NCBI GenBank assembly: GCA_002428995.1
Contig: DIYJ01000005.1
Span: 32,074 to 96,073 of the forward strand
Direction: 5' to 3'
DNA: 64,000 nt
From: Flavobacteriales bacterium UBA6057
Lineage (GTDB): Bacteria; Bacteroidota; Bacteroidia; Flavobacteriales_G; Salibacteraceae
Shown: positions 8,398-17,481 of the stretch, piece by piece
Numbering within the stretch: position 1 is the stretch's first letter
Layout: every line of letters starts with the position of its first letter
The notes under the pieces: model-generated
The model's input: only the letters and a program-made list of their open reading frames with translations
Told to the model about the DNA's origin: nothing
Databases searched by the model: none
Position numbers and translations under genes: made by a program

Positions 8398-11328
8398 TCA
8401 CCTTTTCTGCTCATTCGTCTTCGAAATCACCACCTGATCGCGAACAACCTGAATCCTGTTCTGCGTATCGCGGTAGCGCAGCTCGAAGGTGTAAACTCCC
8501 AGTGGCAGTGGTTTTCCATTCAGCGTTCCATCCCAGGGGCGATGAGGGTTGTTGGACAAGAACACCTGATTTCCCCATCGATCATGAATCGCCATTTGGA
8601 AGCCGTTGGGATTGATCGACTCACCTTCTATGATAAAGAGGTCGTTTCGGCCATCACCATTTGGCGTGAAGCTGTTGGGGTAATAAAACACCGTCTCGTA
8701 GGTGTAGTCCATTTCCTTCACAGCTGTGTCAGCGCAGCCCTGCGAAGTACGCGCAATCAGTTTGACGGGAACGGGTGCCCATTCATCATAGAACTCGCGC
8801 TGAAACTGCTCTGTATCCCACAGCGTGTCTTGTTGGATCACCCAAAAATGCTCCGCGTGATCTTCGGATTCATTCGTGAATTCGAGTACTGGATCCAGGT
8901 TGGTTGGCTGCAAGGGCTGTTGTGTAAATGCCGCTTTAGGCTTTTGAAAGATGTTGACCGCACAGGGAACCACTTGCTCGGAGTAACAGCCGAAGTCTGT
9001 CCAAACGGATAATCCAATGTCGTAGCATCCCACAGCTTGGTAGTTGTGGATGAGCGAGTCGCTTTCATATTCGACCAAGGCAAACCCATCACCCAGGATC
9101 CAGTCATAGCGATAGCCCTCCCGATAGCTGGGGATGGTAATCAGTACATCACTCTCAGCGCAGGCCGTGCGCGGAGAAACGGAAATGCGCGGAGTATGTG
9201 GTTTATCGACATACACCATGATCGAATCTGTTCCCGGAGCAGAGAGGCAAAGGTCAGAAACTGTCACCTTGTACATGCTGGTGGATCGGGGCGCCACAAA
9301 CTGAACAGGATAATCTACGGGAACGTGCTCCCACTCAAACACATACTCTTCTGCCCCATTGTATCCTCCTTTGGAAGAGGCGATCAGCGTGGCCTGTTTG
9401 CCTTGACACAGCGAATCATCATCTGCGCGTATCTCCACGGTGATATCACTGTATCCACCGACCTGGACATACACACTATCGACTTTCGCAGGAGTTCCGC
9501 ACAGGTCGGTAACGGTGACATGAAACCACTCAGAAAGGTCGGGACTGACAGTGATGGTAGGATCAAACCCAAAGCCCTGCCAGACGTAGCTGTAGATGCT
9601 ATCCCCACCTGTGCCTTCTGCGGTTAGTTCTAAATCATCATACGGACAGATGGTGTCGATCTCTGAAAAGGTGATTCCGAGGGGCGGTCGCACATTCACC
9701 TGAACCATGGCCGTATCGCCAATGCAGCCGTTGGCATCTGTAGAAGAAACAAAGTAGCTGGTAGAAATGGTAGGTGACACAAAGTTGCTCGCATCAATGG
9801 AGAAGGTATTCCCATTCAGAGAATCGAGGTACCAGACATAGGAAAACGGAGGAGTGCCTCCCGAAGAGGAAGCGCTGATCGGGGTTTGATTACTGATGCA
9901 GATGAGTGTGTCCCCGTTGCCGATGGTTTCAATGGGCTGAGGAATGGTCACGATCACATCCACAGAATCCTGGCAGCCGTTGAAATCCGTCACCATCAGT
10001 TCGTTGGTCCCCGCACACAGCGCGCTGGATGAAGGAGTCGTTTCTCCGCTCGGCCATGCATAGGAATAAGGAGTTGTACCACCCGAAACGGTGACGTCCG
10101 CCCCACCCTCACAATTGGTAGAACCAAAGCAGGTGATGTTGGTAATGTCATCCACTGTGATGGCGAGGGGATCTGGCTGCCCGAGCACCAAGGTTTCTGT
10201 GCCTTCGCATCCAACGTCATCAATGATGGTCACGGTGTAAGTTCCGGCACATACTCCGGACTTGAAGTCTCCGGTTCCCAAACCGGCAGACCACGCATAT
10301 TGATAAGGCGATGTGCCACCTACGGGGCTGGCTGTAAGCGTTCCGGTGCATGCTGAATGGCAATCAGGTTCAACCGAGGCTACCGTCACGTCCACCGTGC
10401 CATTGTAATCAAAGTGAAGCGAATCCAGGGTATCAAGGTTTCCGCAGAGGTCTTCAATGAATCCAGCTCCAGGCTGAATCGCCAGGCTGTAGCTACCTGT
10501 GGTGGAAAGCGTTGGAGTGAAGTGAATGGTAAACTCTTTTGCATAGTCTGCACCGGAATTGCAAACCGAACTACTCGTGCCGGTGATGGTATACGGTCCT
10601 CCCGGCCCAATCAGTGTAAAGTCTCCGGGTTGCACCGTATTGCATTTCACGTTCTCGGAGAACTCCACCACCAGACTGTCAAAAGGGTCACAGGCAATGG
10701 CAGAGGTGATCGTGTCCATGGCCGGAGGAACATTATCAAACAACGTGGCCGTGGAAGCTGAAAAATCCAGAGAAAAGCCGAACGTGGAATTAGACCAGTT
10801 GGATACATATAAGACGTAGGTGTTTCCTGCTGTTACCGGCAAATCAGCATTCCACTTTGGTCCGTTCAGATTGCCCGGTCCATTGCAATTCCCCACACCT
10901 CCATTAGCTGTGGATATCCCAATGTCTCCATTCACGCCAAACACCCCCCAGTTATTGGAGCTTTCCATAAAGGCTGCCGCACCAAACGTGTTGAGCTGAC
11001 CGCATGTGGCATTGGTCATGTTATAAAGAATCCAATCGTAGTCATCATTTGGATCATTAGGGCTGAGCACGAAGCGCAATAGGCCGGAAGTCTGCACGGT
11101 GAAGGTGTACCAAATGCCGTTGTTCTCTACGGTGTAGCACGGTACAATCGCGAGAATCTCATTCAAATAATTGCCATTTCCGCTGTAGGGATAGGGGTCA
11201 TTTACGGTAATAACATCGCTGCATATTGGAATCGCACCCAGGCAGTCCTGAGCGGTAGGTGTTTGTGCGACCGCATTCAGGCAGAGCATGATCATCACAA
11301 GGAACAGCAAGGGGTGGTTAGCCGACAT
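8398..11328 (-). CDS. T9SS type B (gliding-motility C-terminal domain) surface protein with SprB-like repeats
   Basis: A 976-residue secreted protein. Signal peptide at residues 1-22 (FLVMIMLCLNAVAQ). The N-terminal third has the form of a lectin-like or pre-peptidase beta-sandwich (NGIWYTFTVQTSGLLRF; LYVSNWSNSTFGF), followed by an Ig-like domain and at least two SprB-type repeats (TVASVEPDCHSACTGTLTA; DDITNITCFGSTNCEGG), each ending in an AGTYTVT or AGTNELMV strand. PKD-like Ig segments follow. The last ~90 residues, starting NSFTPNGDGRNDLF and including HDRWGNQVF and GVYTFELRYRD, are the type B T9SS sorting domain (CHU_C family), usually retained on adhesins. Many Cys pairs suggest disulphide-stabilised domains. 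It is probably a large cell-surface adhesin. Confidence 0.88.
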   Translation of the reverse strand: MSANHPLLFLVMIMLCLNAVAQTPTAQDCLGAIPICSDVITVNDPYPYSGNGNYLNEILAIVPCYTVENNGIWYTFTVQTSGLLRFVLSPNDPNDDYDWILYNMTNATCGQLNTFGAAAFMESSNNWGVFGVNGDIGISTANGGVGNCNGPGNLNGPKWNADLPVTAGNTYVLYVSNWSNSTFGFSLDFSASTATLFDNVPPAMDTITSAIACDPFDSLVVEFSENVKCNTVQPGDFTLIGPGGPYTITGTSSSVCNSGADYAKEFTIHFTPTLSTTGSYSLAIQPGAGFIEDLCGNLDTLDSLHFDYNGTVDVTVASVEPDCHSACTGTLTASPVGGTSPYQYAWSAGLGTGDFKSGVCAGTYTVTIIDDVGCEGTETLVLGQPDPLAITVDDITNITCFGSTNCEGGADVTVSGGTTPYSYAWPSGETTPSSSALCAGTNELMVTDFNGCQDSVDVIVTIPQPIETIGNGDTLICISNQTPISASSSGGTPPFSYVWYLDSLNGNTFSIDASNFVSPTISTSYFVSSTDANGCIGDTAMVQVNVRPPLGITFSEIDTICPYDDLELTAEGTGGDSIYSYVWQGFGFDPTITVSPDLSEWFHVTVTDLCGTPAKVDSVYVQVGGYSDITVEIRADDDSLCQGKQATLIASSKGGYNGAEEYVFEWEHVPVDYPVQFVAPRSTSMYKVTVSDLCLSAPGTDSIMVYVDKPHTPRISVSPRTACAESDVLITIPSYREGYRYDWILGDGFALVEYESDSLIHNYQAVGCYDIGLSVWTDFGCYSEQVVPCAVNIFQKPKAAFTQQPLQPTNLDPVLEFTNESEDHAEHFWVIQQDTLWDTEQFQREFYDEWAPVPVKLIARTSQGCADTAVKEMDYTYETVFYYPNSFTPNGDGRNDLFIIEGESINPNGFQMAIHDRWGNQVFLSNNPHRPWDGTLNGKPLPLGVYTFELRYRDTQNRIQVVRDQVVISKTNEQKR

Positions 11329-11806
11329 TCGTCCGAATAATCTTTGGGTTGATCGAAGTTAAATCTATTTCCAGAGACGCGGAATCTCAAAATGGTTTAC
11401 TCTCGATATGGCGGGCCGCAAAGAAATTGATGGGATTTTCATGAAGACTGGACACAGACGAAATAAAACCTAGCAGTGAGAGACACGATCAATGGTTACG
11501 CTCCACTTTACAAGTGTTTCCGAGCAATTCAGATGTTCAGGAGCCACGAAAAAGTGATGGAGCCTGTTCGAATATTTCGAGGATTCCTATCGAAAAACAA
11601 GCATGGCATTCACAGAAATTATTCTTCAATCAATGAGCCAAACACCATAAAACATGGACAGTTGGAGGGTTCAAACAGCTCCAAAAAACACCAAAAGGCG
11701 GCTTTAGCTTTTCCATATACTACCATCTGTCACATAAGAATCCTGAACCCTCTCCGGTTCTTTGTGTTTCGAACGCCTAATTGCTCAAACAATCAACCGC
11801 GTTAAT
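11329..11806. other. 478-base intergenic region between divergent T9SS genes
   Basis: This gap separates the type B protein (start 11328, minus) from the Kelch protein (start 11807, plus) and should hold both promoters. I find no exact TAnnTTTG box and no RNA-like fold. An open frame at 11476-11805 gives a low-complexity translation without recognisable features and I do not call it. Confidence 0.6.
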
Positions 11807-13048
11807 ATGAAACACTTTTTCTCACTCACTCTTTTTTCACTTTGTACACTTATCGCTGCGGCCCAGACATGGGAACCGATGGCTCCTATGCCTTCCGGCA
11901 GACATCATCCTGTGACTTTCGCATTGGACGGTCAAGGTTATTCATTCACAGGATCTGATGCTCTCACCGGTCTTTCCAGCGATGGTTATAAGTACGATCC
12001 CGCTTCGGACAGTTGGAGCACCATTGCCTCGTTTCCAGGAGCGCCACGAAGCTTCGCCATCGGCTACGCTTACAACGGAAAAGGCTACCTCGGCTTTGGC
12101 CTCAACAACTTTGGAGCACAGCGGGATATTTGGGAATTTGACCCATCTTCCGAGACTTGGGAATTGGTTACCCTTTGCCCATGTTCACCTCGCAGACACC
12201 CAGCCTTCCTCATCAAGGATGACAAAATCTACATCGGCCTTGGAGATAATGCCGTTTCCGCTGATCTCAACGATTGGTGGGTATACGACATGAATGCAGA
12301 TACGTGGACGCAGCTGCAAAGCCTTCCCGCTTTGGCTCGTCACCATCCGTTCCACTTCATTGCTGATAGCACCATTTATGCTGGCTTTGGTCATGGAGGC
12401 CCCGTCATTTATGATGACTGGTACAGCTATGATCCAGATGCCAACAGCTGGCAAACCATGTCTGACTTCCCAGGAGAAGCACGCGTGGCCGGAACACAAT
12501 TCGACCACGGTGGCTACGGATACGTATTGAGCGGAGATGGTTCTGACCACTGGTTCATGAACCAGGGAGAGTTCTGGCAATACGATGCGGTGGCAGATGC
12601 ATGGACACAACTTACATCACACCCTGGCATCAGCCGTTGGGCACCAGGATCGTTCGTGATTGAAGACACTGTGTATTTCATGGGAGGTGAAAACCGCCAA
12701 ACAGGAAACATTGAATCCAGTGCCTGGAAATACACCTTGCCAGCGCCACCAGAAGACACTACCAGCACTGACACTACTGTAGTGGACACAATTCCTCCTG
12801 CGGGAATCCGAGACATTACGCAAGAGAACCTAAAGCTCTTCCCCGTGCCTGCGCAAAATGTGCTGCACGTTCAGTCTGACTTTACGATTGAAAGCATACA
12901 GATTGTGAGCATCACCGGTCAGCAGGTATTCTACAGACAAGGTCATGTAAGAATGATTGAGGTGAACAGCCTCCCAGCCGGAATCTATGTCGCTCAGATC
13001 AGAAGTGAATCTGGCAACGTGCATACGCTGCGCTGGATGAAACGCTAA
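11807..13048 (+). CDS. Kelch-repeat T9SS type A protein
   Basis: A 413-residue secreted beta-propeller. The start at ATG 11807 puts a good signal peptide (KHFFSLTLFSLCTLIAAAQ) at the N-terminus; the frame is open 15 codons further upstream but without a signal. Residues ~22-320 hold Kelch-type blades recognisable by repeated elements such as W..MAPMPSGRHHPV, YDPASDSWSTI, YDPDANSWQTM and YDAVADAWTQL. A Thr/Asp/Pro linker (~325-345) leads to a type A sorting domain (LKLFPVPAQNVLHV ... NSLPAGIYVAQI, then basic WMKR). Kelch propellers mediate binding to proteins or glycans; the ligand is unknown. Transcription ends at the strong terminator at 13068. Confidence 0.9.
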   Translation: MKHFFSLTLFSLCTLIAAAQTWEPMAPMPSGRHHPVTFALDGQGYSFTGSDALTGLSSDGYKYDPASDSWSTIASFPGAPRSFAIGYAYNGKGYLGFGLNNFGAQRDIWEFDPSSETWELVTLCPCSPRRHPAFLIKDDKIYIGLGDNAVSADLNDWWVYDMNADTWTQLQSLPALARHHPFHFIADSTIYAGFGHGGPVIYDDWYSYDPDANSWQTMSDFPGEARVAGTQFDHGGYGYVLSGDGSDHWFMNQGEFWQYDAVADAWTQLTSHPGISRWAPGSFVIEDTVYFMGGENRQTGNIESSAWKYTLPAPPEDTTSTDTTVVDTIPPAGIRDITQENLKLFPVPAQNVLHVQSDFTIESIQIVSITGQQVFYRQGHVRMIEVNSLPAGIYVAQIRSESGNVHTLRWMKR

Positions 13049-13067
13049 CACAAACAGCAATAAATGG

Positions 13068-13100
13068 AAAAGGCGGCATCAGTTTGATGCCGCCTTTTTT
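13068..13100. terminator. Bidirectional rho-independent terminator
   Basis: A 14-bp perfect stem, AAAAGGCGGCATCA (13068-13081) paired with TGATGCCGCCTTTT (13085-13098), closes on a GTT loop and is followed by T on the plus strand and, read the other way, by T from the A-run on the minus strand. It lies between two convergent stop codons, so it can end both transcripts. Confidence 0.92.
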
Positions 13101-13119
13101 CGTTTCATTCCAATGGCCT

Positions 13120-14241
13120 TTACGCCCGCGGAGTGATCGTGAAAGCTGCAACGCCTGCATAACACGCAAGCGCTCCATTGTAGCTGGTATAGAAACCAAA
13201 GCTTGAATAAATCTCGCTTGACCATTTATCGCGTACATCCTGCGGAATGGCACCTCCCTGCTCGTCAAACACACGAACAACAGGGTCTGAGATGTTGCGG
13301 TAAAACGCAAAGGCAATTCCGGCATCCTTGCAGAGTTTAGCGATGATCGCATCATCCATCTCAAGCACTGCATACTGATCATCGCTTGTTTCAGACAGTG
13401 CGATGTAATAAGAATCCGTGGTTTTCAGCGGCACTTCAGCGCGCAGCTGAATGTTCGGATTACCGAGTTCCTCCGGTGCAATGAACTTGTTCAACAGGTC
13501 GGACAATCCATAAGGTTGCGTAAAGGGATATTCGGAATGCATGTCCTTCACCATGGATTCCAGCGCTGGGAACGTACAGACCTGATCTAGCTTAAAGAGA
13601 AGCCTGCTCTTGACCTGATCATAAAGGTTTGACTCCGGAAACCACTCCCCTACAACCGTTTCATGATTGTAAGGCGCGTTGTTCTCTGGCAGACTCAAAT
13701 CCACGTATCCCGCATTGGTCACCACCGTATCTCCCAGGTAGGAGACGTCATTGCAACCACCGGCAGTTCCTATTGAAATGAAACGCTGTGGATTCACTTC
13801 AGCGATGATCTGATTCAGCATCGTGGTAAGTCCGGGCAAGTATGGGCTATAGGCCAAATGCGCTTCTGAATGAAAGAGCAAAACCTTTAACTGTTCGCCC
13901 TTTGCATTATCAATACCGACCATCTGGTACTCACCCCACAAAGGATAACCACCTCCATCAGGTGCATTCAGCTGATAAGCCAGCCATTTTTTCTCGAACT
14001 CACGGTTGTCTGAATAGCGCTCTGTTTGGCTGTCATAAAACACATGATCGAAAGCCGACCACTCAGCCGTGGTCCAGGTGACAATAAAAACGTCCGCTTC
14101 GGGCAGCGGGGCTTTTGGTCCCTGATAGTCCACCTCAAGGTGAACGGGTGCCGAACGGCCAATGGCAGACCAGTCCACCACTGGCAGCGGAACACTACCA
14201 GAAGAAACACTGTCGGAGCGCTTGTTTGAATATCTAGACAT
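13120..14241 (-). CDS. Nucleoside phosphorylase/nucleosidase-fold protein
   Basis: A 373-residue cytoplasmic protein with marks of the PNP/UDP phosphorylase superfamily (which includes MTA/SAH nucleosidases). FISIGTAGG (about residue 155) matches the Gly-rich phosphate/ribose loop. LEMDDAIIAKLCKDAGIAFAFYRNISDP (about 300-325) matches the EMEGA..A..C.....P....R.ISD segment that holds the ribose-binding Glu and catalytic Asp, with Asp-Asp replacing the usual Glu-Gly after EM. An N-terminal extension (ADVFIVTWTTAEWSAFDHVF) and long insertions make it larger than housekeeping nucleosidases (~235 residues), and no usual salvage genes are adjacent. It lies downstream of the CxxCH lipoprotein on the same strand, separated by the 8-base repeat hairpin. 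The substrate is unknown. Confidence 0.72.
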   Translation of the reverse strand: MSRYSNKRSDSVSSGSVPLPVVDWSAIGRSAPVHLEVDYQGPKAPLPEADVFIVTWTTAEWSAFDHVFYDSQTERYSDNREFEKKWLAYQLNAPDGGGYPLWGEYQMVGIDNAKGEQLKVLLFHSEAHLAYSPYLPGLTTMLNQIIAEVNPQRFISIGTAGGCNDVSYLGDTVVTNAGYVDLSLPENNAPYNHETVVGEWFPESNLYDQVKSRLLFKLDQVCTFPALESMVKDMHSEYPFTQPYGLSDLLNKFIAPEELGNPNIQLRAEVPLKTTDSYYIALSETSDDQYAVLEMDDAIIAKLCKDAGIAFAFYRNISDPVVRVFDEQGGAIPQDVRDKWSSEIYSSFGFYTSYNGALACYAGVAAFTITPRA

Positions 14242-14248
14242 AGTAAAA

Positions 14249-14353
14249 TGATTAGGTGATTAGAGGATCAGGTAATTAGATGATTAGATAATCAGATTAT
14301 TGGCAGCGGACACCTTCATCTTCTGATCACCTAATCATCTAATTATCTGATCA
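14249..14353. repeat. 8-base tandem repeat array folded as an inverted repeat
   Basis: Units of 8 bases with consensus TGATTAGA (variants TGATTAGG, GGATCAGG, TAATTAGA, TAATCAGA) run from 14249 to about 14302; four complementary units (TCTGATCA, CCTAATCA, TCTAATTA, TCTGATCA) fill 14322-14353. The inner arms, 14265-14296 and 14322-14353, pair at 28 of 32 positions around a 25-base loop. The array fills the gap between two minus-strand genes. The same unit family recurs at 16031, 50838 and 63962. Confidence 0.9.
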
Positions 14354-14361
14354 AAAAAAGC

Positions 14362-15801
14362 TTAATCGGTGCACGGATCTGGTTGTCCGTTCACGTTCCA
14401 GTTCGCGTATTGCAGGAAGGCAACCCACATCTGCAGAGAGAAATCAAGGTTCAAGGCATCATTGTACTGACCGCTTGGGTATTTCTCTGGCCACTTGTAG
14501 GTAGTGAAGTACGCACTGTTGGCTTCATCTACTTCCTTGCACAGCGTTGGGAAACCGAAGATCGGTGGGATGTTTGTTCCCATGGTTCCAATCTGACCAT
14601 TGGGCGGCACAAAGGCTCCACCGTGACAAGACATGCAGGAAGACTGCTTGTTGTCTACAGGACCTGCCAGGCGCTTGTAGCAGCCATCGTGCTCATAAAT
14701 GTTGATCGGTGCCAATACACTCTCATGAATGGGCATCTCATTTTCTTTGGGTACGGCAGGCCAGCTTTGCCCATCCATGCCCCACTGTAATCCAACGGGA
14801 ACCATTCGATCCCAGACCGTTCCAGCATCTATCGTTCCGTTGTAGGCAAAGGTTCCAAACACCCAATTGGTTGGAGATCGATGATCCACGACCGCTACGT
14901 CCATTTGAACTAGGTATACAGGAGCGACAGCTCGTTCGCAGGAATACTTCGAAGGACTCAGCTGTACGTGTCGGTTCACTTCCCACTGTGCGGATCCTTC
15001 CAGGTAAGGCACATCTTCAGGAGTGGCAGTGGTAAAAAGCACTTTCACAACCACGGTACCTTCCGGGAATGGAAGTCCCTTCACCTCTACTTGTCCACCT
15101 TCGGTAGTGTAGTTAGGCGTTCCTGATTGTCCCCAGGCCTGCCCTACTGCATAACCTCCAAAGTCATTGTAGCAGCCCACGGCCCAGGTTTCGAAACCGG
15201 CTTCCTCCGAGGTAGCCCCCGCAATGCTATTTACTCCATGCATGAGACCAGAACCCACAAAATCGCTGATGTGAGCTGTTCGTTCATTGGTGGTTCCGTG
15301 AGTGAATTCACGTCCTGTTTTTGGATCATACGCCATCCATGGAATGTGATACCACATGGTGTTACCACCGATGTTAGTCTGAAATCCGAGTGCGTTGGGA
15401 AGATTAGGGTCTTGTCCCTGACCGACATAGTCTTTGATGGACTGGATGTATTCTTCCCACTGTGCATTCCACTGCACCTCATCACTATCGAAGTCTACGT
15501 CCATTTGCAACCAGGGGAACATCTCCTGTGGATTGCCCTCCGGGAGCGAGGTCGGATAGTTGTGACTCAATTCAAAAACAGGCCCAGCCCATCCTGGAGG
15601 TGGATCACCCACGGCATTTCGAAACGCCAGCTCTGAGGCAGGCGGCTTCTCCATTGTTGCTTCAGATTCTTCAGCGGCAGGCTGCTCTTCTGTCTTGGCA
15701 TCAGAGCCACCACCATCACAGGCGGGCGTGATTATCATGGCCGTTCCCATGGCACCAATTGCCAAAAAGAAAGCGGCCTTGGTAAGTCGTCTTTTATTCA
15801 T
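14362..15801 (-). CDS. Lipoprotein with one haem c motif (CxxCH), paralogue-like
   Basis: A 479-residue predicted lipoprotein. Starting at ATG 15801 gives MNKRRLTKAAFF, a hydrophobic core and a TPAC lipobox followed by a Gly/Ser/Asp-Glu linker. One haem c motif, SCMSCHGG (Cys389, Cys392, His393), lies ~85 residues from the end. Aromatic segments (PTNWVFGTFAYNG; PVGLQWGMDGQSWP; LQMWVAFLQYANW) echo the pattern of the lipoprotein at 1654-3117 (PEMVWATFEHVNN; WQMFLWNL), suggesting two divergent members of one family. It is followed on the same strand by the nucleosidase-fold gene. I infer an envelope-anchored monohaem protein; whether it carries electrons to a partner enzyme cannot be seen. Confidence 0.72.
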   Translation of the reverse strand: MNKRRLTKAAFFLAIGAMGTAMIITPACDGGGSDAKTEEQPAAEESEATMEKPPASELAFRNAVGDPPPGWAGPVFELSHNYPTSLPEGNPQEMFPWLQMDVDFDSDEVQWNAQWEEYIQSIKDYVGQGQDPNLPNALGFQTNIGGNTMWYHIPWMAYDPKTGREFTHGTTNERTAHISDFVGSGLMHGVNSIAGATSEEAGFETWAVGCYNDFGGYAVGQAWGQSGTPNYTTEGGQVEVKGLPFPEGTVVVKVLFTTATPEDVPYLEGSAQWEVNRHVQLSPSKYSCERAVAPVYLVQMDVAVVDHRSPTNWVFGTFAYNGTIDAGTVWDRMVPVGLQWGMDGQSWPAVPKENEMPIHESVLAPINIYEHDGCYKRLAGPVDNKQSSCMSCHGGAFVPPNGQIGTMGTNIPPIFGFPTLCKEVDEANSAYFTTYKWPEKYPSGQYNDALNLDFSLQMWVAFLQYANWNVNGQPDPCTD

Positions 15802-16030
15802 AAAGTGAGGATTGAACATCCGCTCACAAGCAGGAGTCGACTAACTCGATGAAGTCAACGAATGTGTTAATAGGTTATAATTGGTTGAGACCAAAATAAC
15901 ACTCTTGCTCACATGCGCAAAAACTCAAACTACCCGCATAAAGACAAAACCAGAGGTGCTTTGATAGAAAACCAGGTTAACACCAAGCCCTAACCACACC
16001 CTGAAGCACACAGACTTACCCCTATTCAAA

Positions 16031-16086
16031 GCGAATCATCTAATAATCTGATCATCTCATCACCTAATTATCCGATTACCTGATTT
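16031..16086. repeat. 8-base tandem repeat array, single arm
   Basis: About seven units in the TCTAATCA orientation (GCGAATCA, TCTAATAA, TCTGATCA, TCTCATCA, CCTAATTA, TCCGATTA, CCTGATTT) end six bases before the stop codon of the minus-strand barrel gene at 16093. No complementary arm is visible within ~300 bases. The rest of the 291-base gap (15802-16092) shows nothing else I can name. Confidence 0.85.
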
Positions 16087-16092
16087 CTCAAC

Positions 16093-17481
16093 TCAATGCT
16101 TCAATTGCACTGACATCCCAAACGACATCAGATTCACTGCTCCAAAACCCACACCTGAAAGCGGTAGATGCACGTAGGGTTCCAGCAAAACAGCCCACCG
16201 CGGATGGATCCTTCTTTGGTAGCCCGCTGAAAAACTCAGAATGCTGAAGTAATGCATGCTTTCCCATTCGCCACCCCACTCCTGCCTCAACGCGGGGTCT
16301 TCCACTTCATAGGAGAACTGATACCGCTCGGATGCCATCAGGTATGATGATGCTCCGGCCATCACGAAGACAGAGCTTCTCAACTGATCCTGTGGGGTGA
16401 AATAATAGCGTAGGTTCACTGGGATGCCGATCACGCGGCACTCAGCTTCGATGCTTTCAGGTTTGGTTCCATTGGTCCAGAAGCCTTTCTCCACGGTGTA
16501 GTCATCCGAAGTAGTTTGATAAGCCTTCGCTGTATAGCTCACCCCAGCCAACATCGAAAGTCGATCCCGAAGCAAGTACTCCGCTCCAAGGTTTAGTTTC
16601 AACCTCGCTGGCCCCGCAGATAGCCTGGAAGCGCTGCTCCATTCAACACCCGCGCCCGCATAAGCATGCAACCTTCGCATTCCTCGCGTTTTCGCAATGG
16701 AATCGGACTGTGCAATATCCGCAAGCTGTATTTCAGTGCTATCCTTCACCAAGTCTGCTCCCAGCGGCTCTGCAGCTGCGAAGGAATCCGCTCCTTGAGT
16801 GGCTAATGAATCAGTCTTTGATATTAACGCCACACTTGGTTCCTCGGCTATCACTTCCCCGGTGGATGCAGGTGGTACTGCTTCGGGTATTGAAGACGAA
16901 TTCTTCTGTTGATCGAATGCACTGGAAACTTGAGGTGAAAGCTCTTGTATCAATGGCTCAGGCCTGCTCTCAACTGCGCTCGAAACGGCTCGGTGACTCC
17001 AGGATGTATCCTTTGCTGATGTTGGTGTAGCTTGAAGGTCATTCTTTACTTGTTCCTCAGCTGGTGAAACAGGAAGGTCTTCCAACTGATTTCTTGATGG
17101 AATGAAAGGCTTTGCCTCAGCGGCATCATTGACCTTATCCTTTTCCGTCACCGCAGCATCTGCATTGCGCAGATGCAACCTCTCATCTTCATGCTTATCA
17201 GCTGAAGCGTCAACAGGTGCAGCTTTGACCTGCTTTGAACTTGGACCATTGTTAACCTCATCATTCAACTCAAGCAGATTCACACCTATTCCAATAGCGA
17301 TAAACCCCAATACTCCGAGAGCGCCCTTCCAGAGCCAGCCGAGGACACGCCTACGGTCCCGGGTATCCAGCATCGACTGGAGCTGATTCCAGTCGTCATC
17401 ACGCATAGCATGCTGCTCTGCCATTGCAGCAGTTTGAATCAGGCGTTCAAACTCATCCATATGTTCATTTTCATCCTTCAA
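16093..17481 (-). CDS. Anti-sigma-like membrane protein fused to an outer-membrane beta-barrel-like domain
   Basis: A 462-residue protein in three parts. Residues 1-46 (DEFERLIQTAAMAEQHAMRDDDWNQLQSMLD) form a soluble helical segment like the sigma-binding end of Bacteroidota anti-sigma factors. Residues ~47-68 (WKGALGVLGFIAIGIGVNL) are one membrane helix. After a long acidic Ser/Ala/Pro linker (~70-265), the last ~190 residues show alternating strands (YAGAGVEWSSASRL; LKLNLGAEYLLRDRLSMLAGVSYT; VIGIPVNLRYYF) as in outer-membrane beta-barrel family PF13568. The gene overlaps the upstream ECF sigma gene by 11 bases, so the two are translationally coupled. I infer that the protein restrains that sigma factor; the role of the barrel-like end is open. 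ATG 17460 is an alternative start. Confidence 0.78.
   Translation of the reverse strand: MKDENEHMDEFERLIQTAAMAEQHAMRDDDWNQLQSMLDTRDRRRVLGWLWKGALGVLGFIAIGIGVNLLELNDEVNNGPSSKQVKAAPVDASADKHEDERLHLRNADAAVTEKDKVNDAAEAKPFIPSRNQLEDLPVSPAEEQVKNDLQATPTSAKDTSWSHRAVSSAVESRPEPLIQELSPQVSSAFDQQKNSSSIPEAVPPASTGEVIAEEPSVALISKTDSLATQGADSFAAAEPLGADLVKDSTEIQLADIAQSDSIAKTRGMRRLHAYAGAGVEWSSASRLSAGPARLKLNLGAEYLLRDRLSMLAGVSYTAKAYQTTSDDYTVEKGFWTNGTKPESIEAECRVIGIPVNLRYYFTPQDQLRSSVFVMAGASSYLMASERYQFSYEVEDPALRQEWGGEWESMHYFSILSFSAGYQRRIHPRWAVLLEPYVHLPLSGVGFGAVNLMSFGMSVQLKH

Noticed and set aside
8362..9012. A 216-residue plus-strand frame at the end of the type B T9SS gene
   Set aside because: It begins in the heptamer repeat and runs antisense to the highly conserved sorting domain; it is a shadow.
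11476..11805. A 109-residue open frame upstream of the Kelch T9SS gene
   Set aside because: Its translation has no recognisable domain, signal or hydrophobic pattern, it runs into the start of the real gene in a different frame, and its codon pattern looks unlike the neighbours.
14249..14353. CRISPR array
   Set aside because: Units are 8 bases with no spacers and reverse orientation in the middle; no cas genes are in the window.
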